Source: Xanthomarina sp. F2636L (GTDB lineage: Bacteria > Bacteroidota > Bacteroidia > Flavobacteriales > Flavobacteriaceae). Taken from it: a DNA stretch of 64,000 bases. The stretch is taken from assembly GCF_026410195.1 (NCBI RefSeq), contig NZ_JAPMLM010000068.1, positions 315,001 through 379,000 of the forward strand, in the 5' to 3' direction. Made by a program: the position numbers and the translations under genes. Below, piece after piece: positions 33,379 to 42,600 of this stretch (its first letter is position 1; each line of letters begins with the position of its first letter). The notes beneath the pieces were generated by a model, which did no database searches, was not told where the DNA came from, and saw only the letters and a program-made list of their open reading frames with translations.

Positions 33379-35730
33379 TTAGGATTTATATATCCCTAAT
33401 TTTTTCATCCTATCTCTTAATGTACTAGGCTTAATCTGAAGTTGTTCAGCAGCTCCTTCCGGTCCTTCGATAACCCAATTACAAGATTTAAGAACTTTCT
33501 TTATATGAATTCGCTGTACGTCATCAAGAGATAAAACGGTTGAAGATATTAAGGACTCTGAAGAAGAGGTTTTAAAATTTGGGATAATTAGTTTTTCATT
33601 GTTTGATAAAATAACCGACCTCTCGATGAGATTTTCTAGCTCTCTAATATTACCAGGCCAAGAATAAGATTGAAGATCTCTCTTAGTTTCTTCAGATGTA
33701 TATTTAATATTTTTATTATATAGTTTGCTATACTTATCTACAAAATGCTCAATTAATATAGGAATATCTTCAACACGTTCCCTTAAAGGCGGAATAGTAA
33801 TAGGAAATACATTAATTCTAAAATAAAGATCTTCTCGAAAGTTTTTTTCCTTAACTTCTTTTTCAAGATCTCTATTTGTAGCTGTAATTATCCTTATATC
33901 TACCTTTTGGGTTTTAGTTCCTCCTACTTGTTCTATTTCAGATTCTTGAATAGCCCTTAGTAACTTTGGTTGCATTTCTATAGGCAACTCTCCTATTTCG
34001 TCTAAAAACAAGGTACCTCCATCAGCCAATTGAAACTTACCTAACTTATCAGCTGCAGCACCTGTAAAAGAGCCTTTTTTATGCCCAAACAATTCACTTT
34101 CAATTAGCTCTCTTGGAATAGCAGCGCAATTAACTTTAATTAATGGCTTATTTCTTCTGTCGCTAATATTGTGTATGGCTCTTGCCAACAATTCCTTTCC
34201 AGTTCCAGATTCTCCTAAAAGTAAAACTGTTGCATTGGTAACGGCAACACGCTCTACATCTGTAAGGACATCGCTAAATGATTTGCTGCCATAAACCATT
34301 TCTTCATAATTAAATACGAGATCTATTTCTTCACGCAAATAAATATTTTCTTGTTCGAGTTTCTTTTTAAGCTTATTCAGCTCAGAATTCAAATTTACAA
34401 GTTCTTGGTTGGTTTTTATAAGTTTTGTTTCAGCCACAATACGCTCATTACTTTCTACTGCCAAGGATATAAAATTAGAAATTGAAGAAGCAAATTCCTC
34501 CTCTTCAATTGTCCATTCTTTTGGAGGTCCCGTATGCTCAATGCAAAGCACACCATAATGCCCGCTATGTCCGGGTATTAAAACGTCTAGAGTTGAAGTA
34601 ATACCCAAAGAATTAAGGTATGTTTGTAAAAAGTTTTTGGTTCTTTTATCTTTTAAAACATTGTTTACTTTAATGGTCTTGTTTTTAAAAAGGGAATTAT
34701 AATAATCCGTATAATCATTTGCATTAAGTTCTATCCCTTCACTATGTTTACTATTACTTAAACTATATGCTTTTATGCATTTGAGATTTTTATATTTATC
34801 GTGAAATTTCCAAATACTAATTCTTTCTACTTGCATTGTTTTTGCTGCAGTTTTAGTAATTTCTTCAAAAATATAATCTAAATCATCTCCTATCAATCCA
34901 GCTAATCTTAGAATAGCATCTTTTTTTTGAACAGACTTTTTATAAATATATTTCAACTCCTTTAAATACTTTATCCTTTCTGTAATATCAGTGATAATTT
35001 CAAGTAGGAATGGTTCATCATGGATATAAACTTTTTCGTAGGTAAGAATGGCTCGCTTTTTTTCTTTGGAATTAAGCAAAAGAACTGCTTTATCTATTTG
35101 AAATGATGTTTGACTTGATGTTTTAATGTTAGTGAGAAAATCCAAATTCACTAAGCTATGAAACTTTAATTCTTTAGGGGTTCGTTCTAAAATAAGTTCT
35201 TTTTTATAACCTGTATATGTTTCCCATGATCTATTAACATCAACATACTGAAGCGTTTTAAGACTGATTAGGGATTTTGGAATTGGGCTTTTTTTAAATA
35301 GCCAATTATAACTTGAATCGTTTTCAATATAATCCTGAAAATCTAAAGTTGGTAGCTGAAGATTGAATTTACCCAAATAATAGGGTTGATTATTTATGGG
35401 GTCTTCTACATAGACTATATCGCAAGTTAGACTACGTTTATCACCATCTCGTTCACATAAACTAATTTGTCCTTCCCAATATTTCTGTTGCTTTAACTTC
35501 TGCCACCAAGCTTCATCTATGCTTTGTTTTTGTATAAATGGCTGAAGTAAGATAATGTTTTTAAATAATAAATCTTGCTCTTCGTAACCTAATAAGGAAC
35601 ATAAAGGCTCACTAATATAAGTAAACTCGCCATTCATGTTAATGAGGCACAACAACGTGTTTTTATGAAGTATTTTAGCAAATTTAACAGGATCTATACC
35701 ATTAAGAATATGTTTTAAAGAAGGATTCAT
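33379..35730 (-). CDS. PAS-GAF sigma-54-dependent transcriptional activator
   Basis: The 783-residue protein has two PAS-like segments (about 15-120 and 140-250), a GAF domain (about 280-435), a coiled coil (about 435-470), a sigma-54 AAA+ domain and a C-terminal Fis-type helix-turn-helix (about 740-780). In the AAA+ part, Walker A is G-E-S-G-T-G-K-E and Walker B L-F-L-D-E-I-G-E. The sigma-54 contact loop reads G-S-F-T-G-A, a Ser variant of GAFTGA. It would activate RpoN promoters in response to a small-molecule or redox signal. It lies between the SpoIIAA-like operon and an intergenic RNA-like element. Confidence 0.9.
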   Translation of the reverse strand: MNPSLKHILNGIDPVKFAKILHKNTLLCLINMNGEFTYISEPLCSLLGYEEQDLLFKNIILLQPFIQKQSIDEAWWQKLKQQKYWEGQISLCERDGDKRSLTCDIVYVEDPINNQPYYLGKFNLQLPTLDFQDYIENDSSYNWLFKKSPIPKSLISLKTLQYVDVNRSWETYTGYKKELILERTPKELKFHSLVNLDFLTNIKTSSQTSFQIDKAVLLLNSKEKKRAILTYEKVYIHDEPFLLEIITDITERIKYLKELKYIYKKSVQKKDAILRLAGLIGDDLDYIFEEITKTAAKTMQVERISIWKFHDKYKNLKCIKAYSLSNSKHSEGIELNANDYTDYYNSLFKNKTIKVNNVLKDKRTKNFLQTYLNSLGITSTLDVLIPGHSGHYGVLCIEHTGPPKEWTIEEEEFASSISNFISLAVESNERIVAETKLIKTNQELVNLNSELNKLKKKLEQENIYLREEIDLVFNYEEMVYGSKSFSDVLTDVERVAVTNATVLLLGESGTGKELLARAIHNISDRRNKPLIKVNCAAIPRELIESELFGHKKGSFTGAAADKLGKFQLADGGTLFLDEIGELPIEMQPKLLRAIQESEIEQVGGTKTQKVDIRIITATNRDLEKEVKEKNFREDLYFRINVFPITIPPLRERVEDIPILIEHFVDKYSKLYNKNIKYTSEETKRDLQSYSWPGNIRELENLIERSVILSNNEKLIIPNFKTSSSESLISSTVLSLDDVQRIHIKKVLKSCNWVIEGPEGAAEQLQIKPSTLRDRMKKLGIYKS

Positions 35731-35915
35731 ATTATTTGTATTTAAAGCTAGGTAGTTTGGGAGAATATTACTTATTAGAAAAATAATACCTTTAAATATA
35801 CAAAAGTTTCTATACGGTTAAAAATATAATTATATAATCTTTTGAATCCTTTTCTTGAAGTAGTGAAAAAAATTAGTCACCTAATTATAGCCCTAATTGA
35901 TGATATTTATAGTCT

Positions 35916-36048
35916 TAAAACAAAAAAGCATCCCAATTTTCTATAAAGAAAAAAGGAACCCTTATCCATTGGTTAACTACTTAACATATTAATAGACTAC
36001 TACATCTATCAAAACAACAGAATTTTGCTTTTAAATATATTCTTATTG
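35916..36048 (-). ncRNA. Candidate structured RNA, copy 1 (downstream of the S74 gene)
   Basis: This intergenic element of about 133 nt shares a 43-nt identical block (35916-35958) with copy 2 at 37761-37803, and ATTCTTATTG at the other end (36039-36048). A hairpin with arms 35989-35995 and 36006-36012 encloses the loop ACTACTACAT, identical in copy 2. Relative to copy 2, one C-G pair has become T-A, and another position pairs as G-U only on the minus strand, which suggests minus-strand transcription. A GGA/TCC mini-stem before TTTTTT could terminate it. The family is unknown to me; Flavo-1 in Rfam is one candidate. Confidence 0.55.
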
Positions 36049-36095
36049 AATTATCAGTTTTTTCAAATTCAAGATAGGAGACTTTTACAATCTAT

Positions 36096-37541
36096 TTATT
36101 GAGATTCTAATTTTGTTGATTGTTTTTTACTAAATTCCATTTGTAAAACTTTACTTTTCAGAATATTAATTTCTCTTTCTTGTCTTTCTATTTTTTCATT
36201 AAGGGCTTTAATCGCTTCAATAATTACTGGATCGTAATCTCCGTAGGCAGTTTGTAGATATCCTAAATGATCTTCTGAAACTTTCTCAGGCCAGATTTTT
36301 TGGAGATCTTGTGCAATGAAACCAATTTGTTTCCCTTCCGGTCTTTCGTAATATGTAACGTTATCATTCCATTCATATGAAACACCTTTCATTTTTATAA
36401 TCTTTTCTAACATGTCTTCTTTGTCTAATGGAACAATGTTTTTTTTCAATCTTTTGTCAGAATTTGCAATCCAAGAACCAGCTACTGGCTTTGATGCCGT
36501 ATTATATAAAACTCTAAAATCACCATAGGTATTAATAATATCCACATCATTAGAAGTGCCGTTAAACTCAATCCAAGCTCTGGAAATACCATTTATTGCA
36601 AATCCGTAAAAAGGACGCGAAGTTTCACTTCCATTTGTTTCAACAAACATTCCTCCGAAATCAGAACCCGCAACAGTACGTGAAATTCCAAATACTTCTT
36701 GGTTTGAAATTTGAGAAGTACGATTTACGAAAAGCCTGTTATTTAAAAAGTCTCCATAGACTAGAGGGGTGGTAGTTCCACTATTATCAATTAACAATTT
36801 ATTAGAATAGTTCTGCGAATTCCCTGCAGACGAGCCAATGATTACATTTCCGCTTCCACTAGTAACCAAAGCACCAGCATTCGCCCCAATGATTACATTT
36901 TCACTTGCATTAGTCAATGCAGCTCCAGAATGAGCGCCCACTGAAACATTACTCATTCCAGTACCTACATTTGAGGATGAACCACTCTCTGTTCCTATAT
37001 AGGTGTTACTGTTACCAGAGGTATTAGTTTTACCAGCATTTACACCTATAAATGTATTTTCAGTTCCTGAAGCATTTGAATTGTTAAGACCTGCATCTGT
37101 ACCTAAGGCAATGGTAGTCGTGTTAGCTTTTCCATCTTTAAGATCGTTAATTGCTACACTTTTAGAGGGTACACTCAATGCATAAGGCACGGCTTTAAAA
37201 GCTATGGTTCCCATATCTATTAAACCACCACCGGTATTTATCTTTACGTTTAAATAGTGTTCGTCAATGCCCCAATCTATTGTTGTGTAAACACCACTTA
37301 TTGGAGTGCCTTCTCCTATATTTACTATTATAAATCCATTACCATCTGTGGTAGGAGTATGGATTTCTGTATAGATGTTGGTTTGAACTGCACTTTGTAA
37401 AATACTAAATTGTACTACTACAAGAGTGTTGGTTACTACATTACCACTTCCGTCTTTAATAATTGCTTTGTAGTTGATGCCTTGTTGGGCATTACTTATC
37501 AATGTCATGCAAAATGTTAATAAGAATAATAGTTTTTTCAT
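36096..37541 (-). CDS. Secreted fibre-like protein with C-terminal peptidase-S74 chaperone domain
   Basis: The 481-residue protein has a signal peptide (about 1-18, ending S-N-A-Q). It has an N-terminal I-N-Y-K-A-I-I-K-D-G-S-G segment common in Bacteroidota surface proteins, then Gly/Asn/Thr-rich turns repeating N-T-F-I-G, N-T-Y-I-G and N-V-I-I-G (about 160-240). The end is a tail-spike chaperone domain with S-D-K-R-L-K-K-N-I (about 363-371) and Q-I-G-F-I-A-Q-D, followed by a coiled coil. S74 domains trimerise and autocleave after a Ser. There is no phage context. Copies of a putative RNA element flank the gene on both sides. Confidence 0.8.
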   Translation of the reverse strand: MKKLLFLLTFCMTLISNAQQGINYKAIIKDGSGNVVTNTLVVVQFSILQSAVQTNIYTEIHTPTTDGNGFIIVNIGEGTPISGVYTTIDWGIDEHYLNVKINTGGGLIDMGTIAFKAVPYALSVPSKSVAINDLKDGKANTTTIALGTDAGLNNSNASGTENTFIGVNAGKTNTSGNSNTYIGTESGSSSNVGTGMSNVSVGAHSGAALTNASENVIIGANAGALVTSGSGNVIIGSSAGNSQNYSNKLLIDNSGTTTPLVYGDFLNNRLFVNRTSQISNQEVFGISRTVAGSDFGGMFVETNGSETSRPFYGFAINGISRAWIEFNGTSNDVDIINTYGDFRVLYNTASKPVAGSWIANSDKRLKKNIVPLDKEDMLEKIIKMKGVSYEWNDNVTYYERPEGKQIGFIAQDLQKIWPEKVSEDHLGYLQTAYGDYDPVIIEAIKALNEKIERQEREINILKSKVLQMEFSKKQSTKLESQ

Positions 37542-37760
37542 GAGTATATTTTTATTAGTTAAAGCCTATTAGTCAACAAGATACATAAAAAACAAATAAA
37601 TAGTTATACACAATGTATGGTTGGAGCAAAATAGTACATAGATGGTTATAAATTATTAGAAATTAGGTATGAGGGTACATCTTTGAAAAGGTAAAAGCAC
37701 ACCTTATAGCCCCCCTTTTCATGTGCAAAAACTTAACAAGTTGACAGAACAGAACTTACC

Positions 37761-37892
37761 TAAAACAAAAAAGCATCCCAATTTTCTATAAAGAAAAAAG
37801 GAAAGCTTTCCATTGGATAAAGTTGAAAGATTCAACTCTACTACCATTGACAGACTACTACATCTGTCAAACAACACAACTAATTCTTATTG
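37761..37892 (-). ncRNA. Candidate structured RNA, copy 2 (upstream of the S74 gene)
   Basis: This copy spans about 132 nt between the tRNA-Asp terminator and the S74 gene. The main hairpin, written on plus, is TTGACAG (37847-37853), loop ACTACTACAT, CTGTCAA (37864-37870), with seven perfect pairs. A second hairpin AGTTGAA / TTCAACT lies at 37821-37837. CCAAT (37778-37782) and ATTGG (37812-37816) can close an outer stem. On the minus strand GGAAAGCTTTCC followed by TTTTTT (37795-37811) looks like an intrinsic terminator. The S74 start lies 220 nt further on, so the element may be an sRNA or an attenuating leader. Confidence 0.55.
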
Positions 37893-37894
37893 CT

Positions 37895-37923
37895 AAAAAA
37901 AGCTTCAATTTCTTGAAGCTTTT
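37895..37923 (-). terminator. Terminator of tRNA-Asp
   Basis: GCTTCAA / TTGAAGC with flanking A/T pairs and a short loop lies 11 nt after the tRNA 3' end. On the minus strand the stem is followed by TTTTTTTAG. It separates the tRNA transcript from the RNA-like element. Confidence 0.8.
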
Positions 37924-37933
37924 GCAATATTTG

Positions 37934-38007
37934 CGGTCTGGACGGGACTCGAACCCGCGACCTTCGCCGTGACAGGGCGACATTCTAACCAACTGAACTA
38001 CCAGACC
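37934..38007 (-). tRNA. tRNA-Asp (anticodon GTC)
   Basis: Read on the minus strand, the 74 nt fold as a complete cloverleaf. The acceptor stem is GGTCTGG / CCAGACC with discriminator G, the D-loop contains AGTTGGTTAGAAT, the anticodon stem is TCGCC / GGCGA with loop CTGTCAC (anticodon GTC), and the T-arm is GCGGG-TTCGAGT-CCCGT. CCA is not encoded. It is preceded by a consensus promoter and followed by a terminator, so it is a single-gene transcript. Confidence 0.97.
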
Positions 38008-38065
38008 GTTGCATTATTGCTACTTTTCAAACTAATAACTTTCGTTATAGCCCTTCAAGCGGGTG

Positions 38066-38095
38066 CAAATATAAGCGCCTTTTTTCATTTGTCAA
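38066..38095 (-). promoter_or_regulatory. Promoter of tRNA-Asp
   Basis: On the minus strand TTG (38095-38093), 19 nt, then TATATTTG (38073-38066) matches the Bacteroidota promoter TTG-N17-23-TAnnTTTG. It lies about 60 bp upstream of the tRNA 5' end. Confidence 0.75.
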
Positions 38096-38127
38096 ACATT
38101 TTTTCAAAAATTTTTATTTTTTTTATT

Positions 38128-39057
38128 CTAAATAAATTTTTGTCTCTCTATCATATAGGTTGTCAGGATATTATTGAATTTTTTATTAATGTCTGCTTCT
38201 ACATATTTTATGCGGTATTGGCCACATTTTAGTTTTATGTTTTCAAAATAATCCCCTACAGCTTTTTTATAGCTATCCTTTATATTTTCAGCATATAAAT
38301 TTATGTGCTCACCTGTTTCAACATCAATATATTGTTTTGGTGCATTATCAAAATCAAATAACATTTCTTTTTCTTTATCGAACACATGAAATAAAACCAC
38401 CTCATGTTTATTGTATTTTAAATGACGAAGCGCTTCAAACAATTTATCTTCTTCGACTTTTGTTTGCAACATATCTGTAAAAAAGAAAATCAAAGAACGC
38501 CTTTTAATGTTTTCAGCTATTTGATGTAGATAAGTAAAGGTATCCGTTTGTCTATGCTTTGGTTTAGAAATTACTAGTTCGCTTAATTGATTCAACAACA
38601 TGTGGTGGTGTCTTTCGCTCCCTTTCTCAGGTGTATAAAAATCGTAGGAATCACTATAAACACTTAATCCAACAGCATCTCTCTGCTTTTTTAAAATATG
38701 CATTAAAGAAGCTGATGCCAGAGCGGTAAAAGCAATCTTATTTAAGCTATCAACGGAAAACGATTTCAGTTCTGGATAATGCATGGAACTACTATTGTCA
38801 ATAATTAAATGACAACGTAAATTAGTTTCTTCGTCGTATCGTTTTGTATAAAGCTTATCCGTTTTTGCATACAGTTTCCAATCTATATGCTTGGTACTTT
38901 CTCCTTGATTGTAAATTTTATGTTCGGCAAATTCTGCCGAAAATCCATGAAATGGACTTTTATGCATTCCTGCTATAAACCCTTCTACCACTTGTTTGGC
39001 AAGTAAATCTAGGTTTTTAAAACCACTTGTTTTATTGAGTTCTTGTTGTAAATCCAT
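38128..39057 (-). CDS. DUF58 domain protein
   Basis: The 309-residue cytoplasmic protein has the DUF58 signature G-E-S-T-K-H-I-D-W-K-L-Y-A-K-T-D (about 52-67). A von Willebrand-like metal-site region I-D-N-S-S-S-M-H-Y (D-x-S-x-S) and I-F-F-F-T-D-M also appear. DUF58 proteins are usually encoded beside MoxR AAA+ ATPases and vWA membrane proteins (Bat operon). Those partners are not adjacent here, so they would be encoded elsewhere. A terminator separates it from trxA upstream. Confidence 0.85.
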   Translation of the reverse strand: MDLQQELNKTSGFKNLDLLAKQVVEGFIAGMHKSPFHGFSAEFAEHKIYNQGESTKHIDWKLYAKTDKLYTKRYDEETNLRCHLIIDNSSSMHYPELKSFSVDSLNKIAFTALASASLMHILKKQRDAVGLSVYSDSYDFYTPEKGSERHHHMLLNQLSELVISKPKHRQTDTFTYLHQIAENIKRRSLIFFFTDMLQTKVEEDKLFEALRHLKYNKHEVVLFHVFDKEKEMLFDFDNAPKQYIDVETGEHINLYAENIKDSYKKAVGDYFENIKLKCGQYRIKYVEADINKKFNNILTTYMIERQKFI

Positions 39058-39071
39058 GAAGTCTCTAAACT

Positions 39072-39104
39072 AAAAAAGGTTTGCCGTTAAAGCAAACCTT
39101 TTTT
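39072..39104 (-). terminator. Rho-independent terminator after trxA
   Basis: A 13-bp stem AAAAAAGGTTTGC / GCAAACCTTTTTT with a 7-nt loop, 21 nt after the trxA stop and followed by T-rich sequence on the minus strand. Confidence 0.9.
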
Positions 39105-39124
39105 CTTTTCTTTTAGAATGTATT

Positions 39125-39442
39125 TTATAAAAGTGAGTCGATAGCTTCTGTATAAGCACTTTTTTGTGCCACACCAACTTGTCTTCCAACTACTTCTCCA
39201 TTTTGAAACACCAATACAGTTGGGATGTTACGAACACCGTATTTTGCTGCAAATTCTTGATTTGCATCTACGTCTACTTTTCCAACAACTGCTTTTCCTT
39301 CGTATTCTTTGCTAATTTCTTCAATGATTGGTCCAACCATTCTACATGGTCCACACCAAGCAGCCCAAAAGTCTACCATTACTGGTATTTTGCTATTTAA
39401 TACTGTTTCTTCAAACGTTGCATCTGTTATATCTAATGCCAT
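39125..39442 (-). CDS. trxA: Thioredoxin
   Basis: The 105-residue classic thioredoxin has the active site W-C-G-P-C (C30, C33), the preceding V-D-F-W-A-A-W and the cis-proline motif R-N-I-P-T-V-L-V-F. It reduces protein disulfides in the cytoplasm with thioredoxin reductase. It lies between dnaE and the DUF58 gene, with 200 nt to the dnaE stop and its own terminator. Confidence 0.95.
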   Translation of the reverse strand: MALDITDATFEETVLNSKIPVMVDFWAAWCGPCRMVGPIIEEISKEYEGKAVVGKVDVDANQEFAAKYGVRNIPTVLVFQNGEVVGRQVGVAQKSAYTEAIDSLL

Positions 39443-39642
39443 AATTTATAATTTAATATGTTCTACTTCTTATTACTATGCAATATTAGTCAAAAATTTT
39501 GCCAAAGCTTACAACCTGACAATTTGTTTTATTTATCATGGAATTAATTGCACTTATACTGCCAATTTTGGCTTATACCATTTCTGCAACTACTCTAAAA
39601 ATTAGGCTTTTTTACGTTTAAATAACTCTTAGTATAATAACG

Positions 39643-42600
39643 TTAATTCAACTTATAAAAAACACCATTTTGTTCCAATTCTTCCAACAACTCTTGTGAA
39701 ATTTTTATTTTTTGTTTTCTACTTGGCATGGTTAATTTAATCTGCTCTTCGGTATCATAGATTATAAAATTTAACAAATTATCTCCTTTATGCATGGTAA
39801 ACAACTCTTTTAACTTAGAGATTCGATTATCTTCTAAATCGGAAATTTGCAATTGAATAGATAATTTTCTTGCATATGTATCCATAACATCATGCAATAA
39901 TTGGAAACTATTAAATTGAATTCTAGGATCACTTTTACTACCAGTCTCTCTATTTATCCACCCTTCGCGAACAAACATCTTAACGTAAACAAAGGAATTC
40001 TTTAAAAGAAAGTGTCTGAATTTTAAATATTCTTCCCCAAAAATTCGGAATTCAAAACTATCCGTATAATCTTCTACAATAAAAGTAGCCCAACCTTTCC
40101 CTTGTTTACTCACTCTATGTTGCACATCACTGACAACACCTCCAAATGTAAGTTCTCTATTTACAAAGGGTTCTAGGTCTCTTAATAAAGCTAAATTAGC
40201 ATTACAAAAAGTTTTCATTTCTACTTTGAAATCATCCAAAGGATGTCCAGAGATGTAAATTCCAACCACTTCTTTTTCTCTTGCTAACTTTTCCATGGTT
40301 CCCCATTCTTCACAAGGTGGCACTAAAGGCTCTTCAATTTGAACATCGCTAGCTTCACCAAATAAGCTTACTTGCGCCGAATTTTCATTGTCTTGATGTT
40401 TCGCACCGTACTTAATAGCTTTTTCAAGGAATGTTATACCGTCGCCTTCATCTTGAAAATACTGAGCTCTATGTGTGTTATTAAAACAATCAAACCCGCC
40501 TGCAAGTGCTAAATTTTCAAAAGCTTTTTTATTTGCTGCTCTTAAATCAATACGTTTAGCAAAATCGAAAATAGATTTATAATGACCATCGTCTTTTCTG
40601 TTTTCTACTATTGTTTTTACAGCACCATGACCCACTCCTTTTATGGCGCCCATTCCAAAACGAACAGCATAATCTTGGTTAACCGAAAACTTATAATAAC
40701 TTTCGTTAATATCTGGACCAAGCACATTTAATTTCATACGCTTACATTCTTCCATAAAGAAAGTTACTTGCTTAATGTCGTTCATGTTATTAGAAAGCAC
40801 GGCTGCCATATATTCGGCAGGATAATGCGCTTTTAAATAGGCTGTCTGATAGGCTATCCATGCGTAACAAGTAGAATGCGATTTATTAAAGGCATAACTT
40901 GCAAAGGCTTCCCAGTCTTTCCAGATTTTTTCTAATTTTTTGGCATCGTGTCCCTTTGCTTCTGCTTGAGCAATAAATTTTGGCTTCATTTTATCCAAAA
41001 CGGCTATTTGCTTTTTACCCATAGCCTTTCTTAAAACATCTGCTTCACCTTTAGTAAAATCTGCTAATTTCTGAGAAAGTAACATCACCTGCTCTTGATA
41101 AACCGTAATTCCATAGGTTTCTTTAAGGTATTCTTCCATGGCTGGTAAATCGTAATCAATCTCCTCTAAACCGTGCTTACGTTTGGTAAAACTTGGAATA
41201 TACTCCATAGGTCCTGGACGATACAAGGCATTCATTGCAATTAAATCTTCAAATACCGATGGTTTTAGTTCTTTAAGGTGTTTTTGCATTCCAGGAGACT
41301 CATATTGAAATACACCAACAGTTTCTCCTTTTTGGAAAAGCTCGTATGTTTTTTCATCATCTAACGGAAAACTATCTGGATCTAGATCTATATTATGCTT
41401 AGCTTTTACAATTTTTACGGTATCTTTTATTAAAGTCAGCGTTTTTAAACCCAAGAAATCCATCTTTAGAAGTCCGGCATCTTCCACCACCGAGTTGTCG
41501 AATTGGGTTACATATAAATCGGAGTCTTTAGCCGTAGAAACAGGAACGAATTTTGTTATATCGTCTGGCGTAATAATAACTCCACAGGCGTGGATTCCGG
41601 TATTTCTAACAGACCCTTCCAGCATTCTTGCTAAGTTAACTGTTTCTGCTTCCAGATCGTCTCCATCTGAAATATTTAAAAGTTGATTAACCTTTTCCAA
41701 ATCTTCCGATCTGAACATGTTTTTTAACCCTTTTTCATCTGCACCAAAAATTTTACGCAACTTAGACATGGTCGGGATTAACTTTGCAATCCTATCAGCA
41801 TCAAAAAGGGGTAAATCCAAAACTCTGGCCGTATCCCTAATGGAAGATTTAGCAGCCATGGTTCCATAAGTAATAATTTGGGCCACTTGATTACTTCCGT
41901 ATTTTTCGATAACGTAATCCATAACACGACTTCTACCTTCATCATCAAAATCAATATCAATATCGGGCATGCTCACACGATCCGGGTTTAAAAAACGCTC
42001 AAAAAGTAAATCGTATTTAAGAGGATCAATATTGGTAATCCATAGACAATAAGCTACAACAGAACCGGCTGCCGATCCACGTCCAGGTCCAACAGACACA
42101 TCCATTTTTCTAGCTTCCCGAATAAAATCTTCTACAATTAAGAAGTACCCTGGATATCCCGTATTTTCAATAACGCTTAACTCGAAATCTAAACGCTCGA
42201 TAACTTCTTCTGTAAGTTCTTCTCCATAGCGTTTTTTTGCGCCTTCGTAAGTTAAATGTCGTAAAAATGCGTTTTCGCCTCGTTTACCATTATCCTCTAA
42301 ATCGGCTGTATCTTTAAACTTTTCTGGAATATCAAAAGCAGGTAATAAGACATCACGTGCCAACTCATAAGACTCCACTTTATCAACCACTTCTTGAATG
42401 TTGCTTATGGCTTCCGGAATATCTTTAAAGAGTTCCTTCATTTCTTCAGAAGATTTAAAGTAATACTCCTCGTTTGGCAAACCATATCGGTATCCACGTC
42501 CACGTCCAATTGGAGTCGCTTGTTTTTCCCCATCTTTTACACAGAGTAATATATCGTGTGCATTGGCATCATCTTGTTTGGCATAATAGGTATTATTAGA

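Noticed and set aside
36096-37541. Prophage, based on the tail-spike chaperone domain
   Set aside because: No capsid, terminase, portal, integrase or lysis gene is present in the window. The protein has a signal peptide typical of a bacterial surface protein.
35916-37892. 43-bp direct repeats near tRNA-Asp as attachment sites of an integrated element
   Set aside because: The repeat does not contain tRNA sequence, no integrase or excision gene lies between, and the copies show compensatory stem changes rather than simple duplication.
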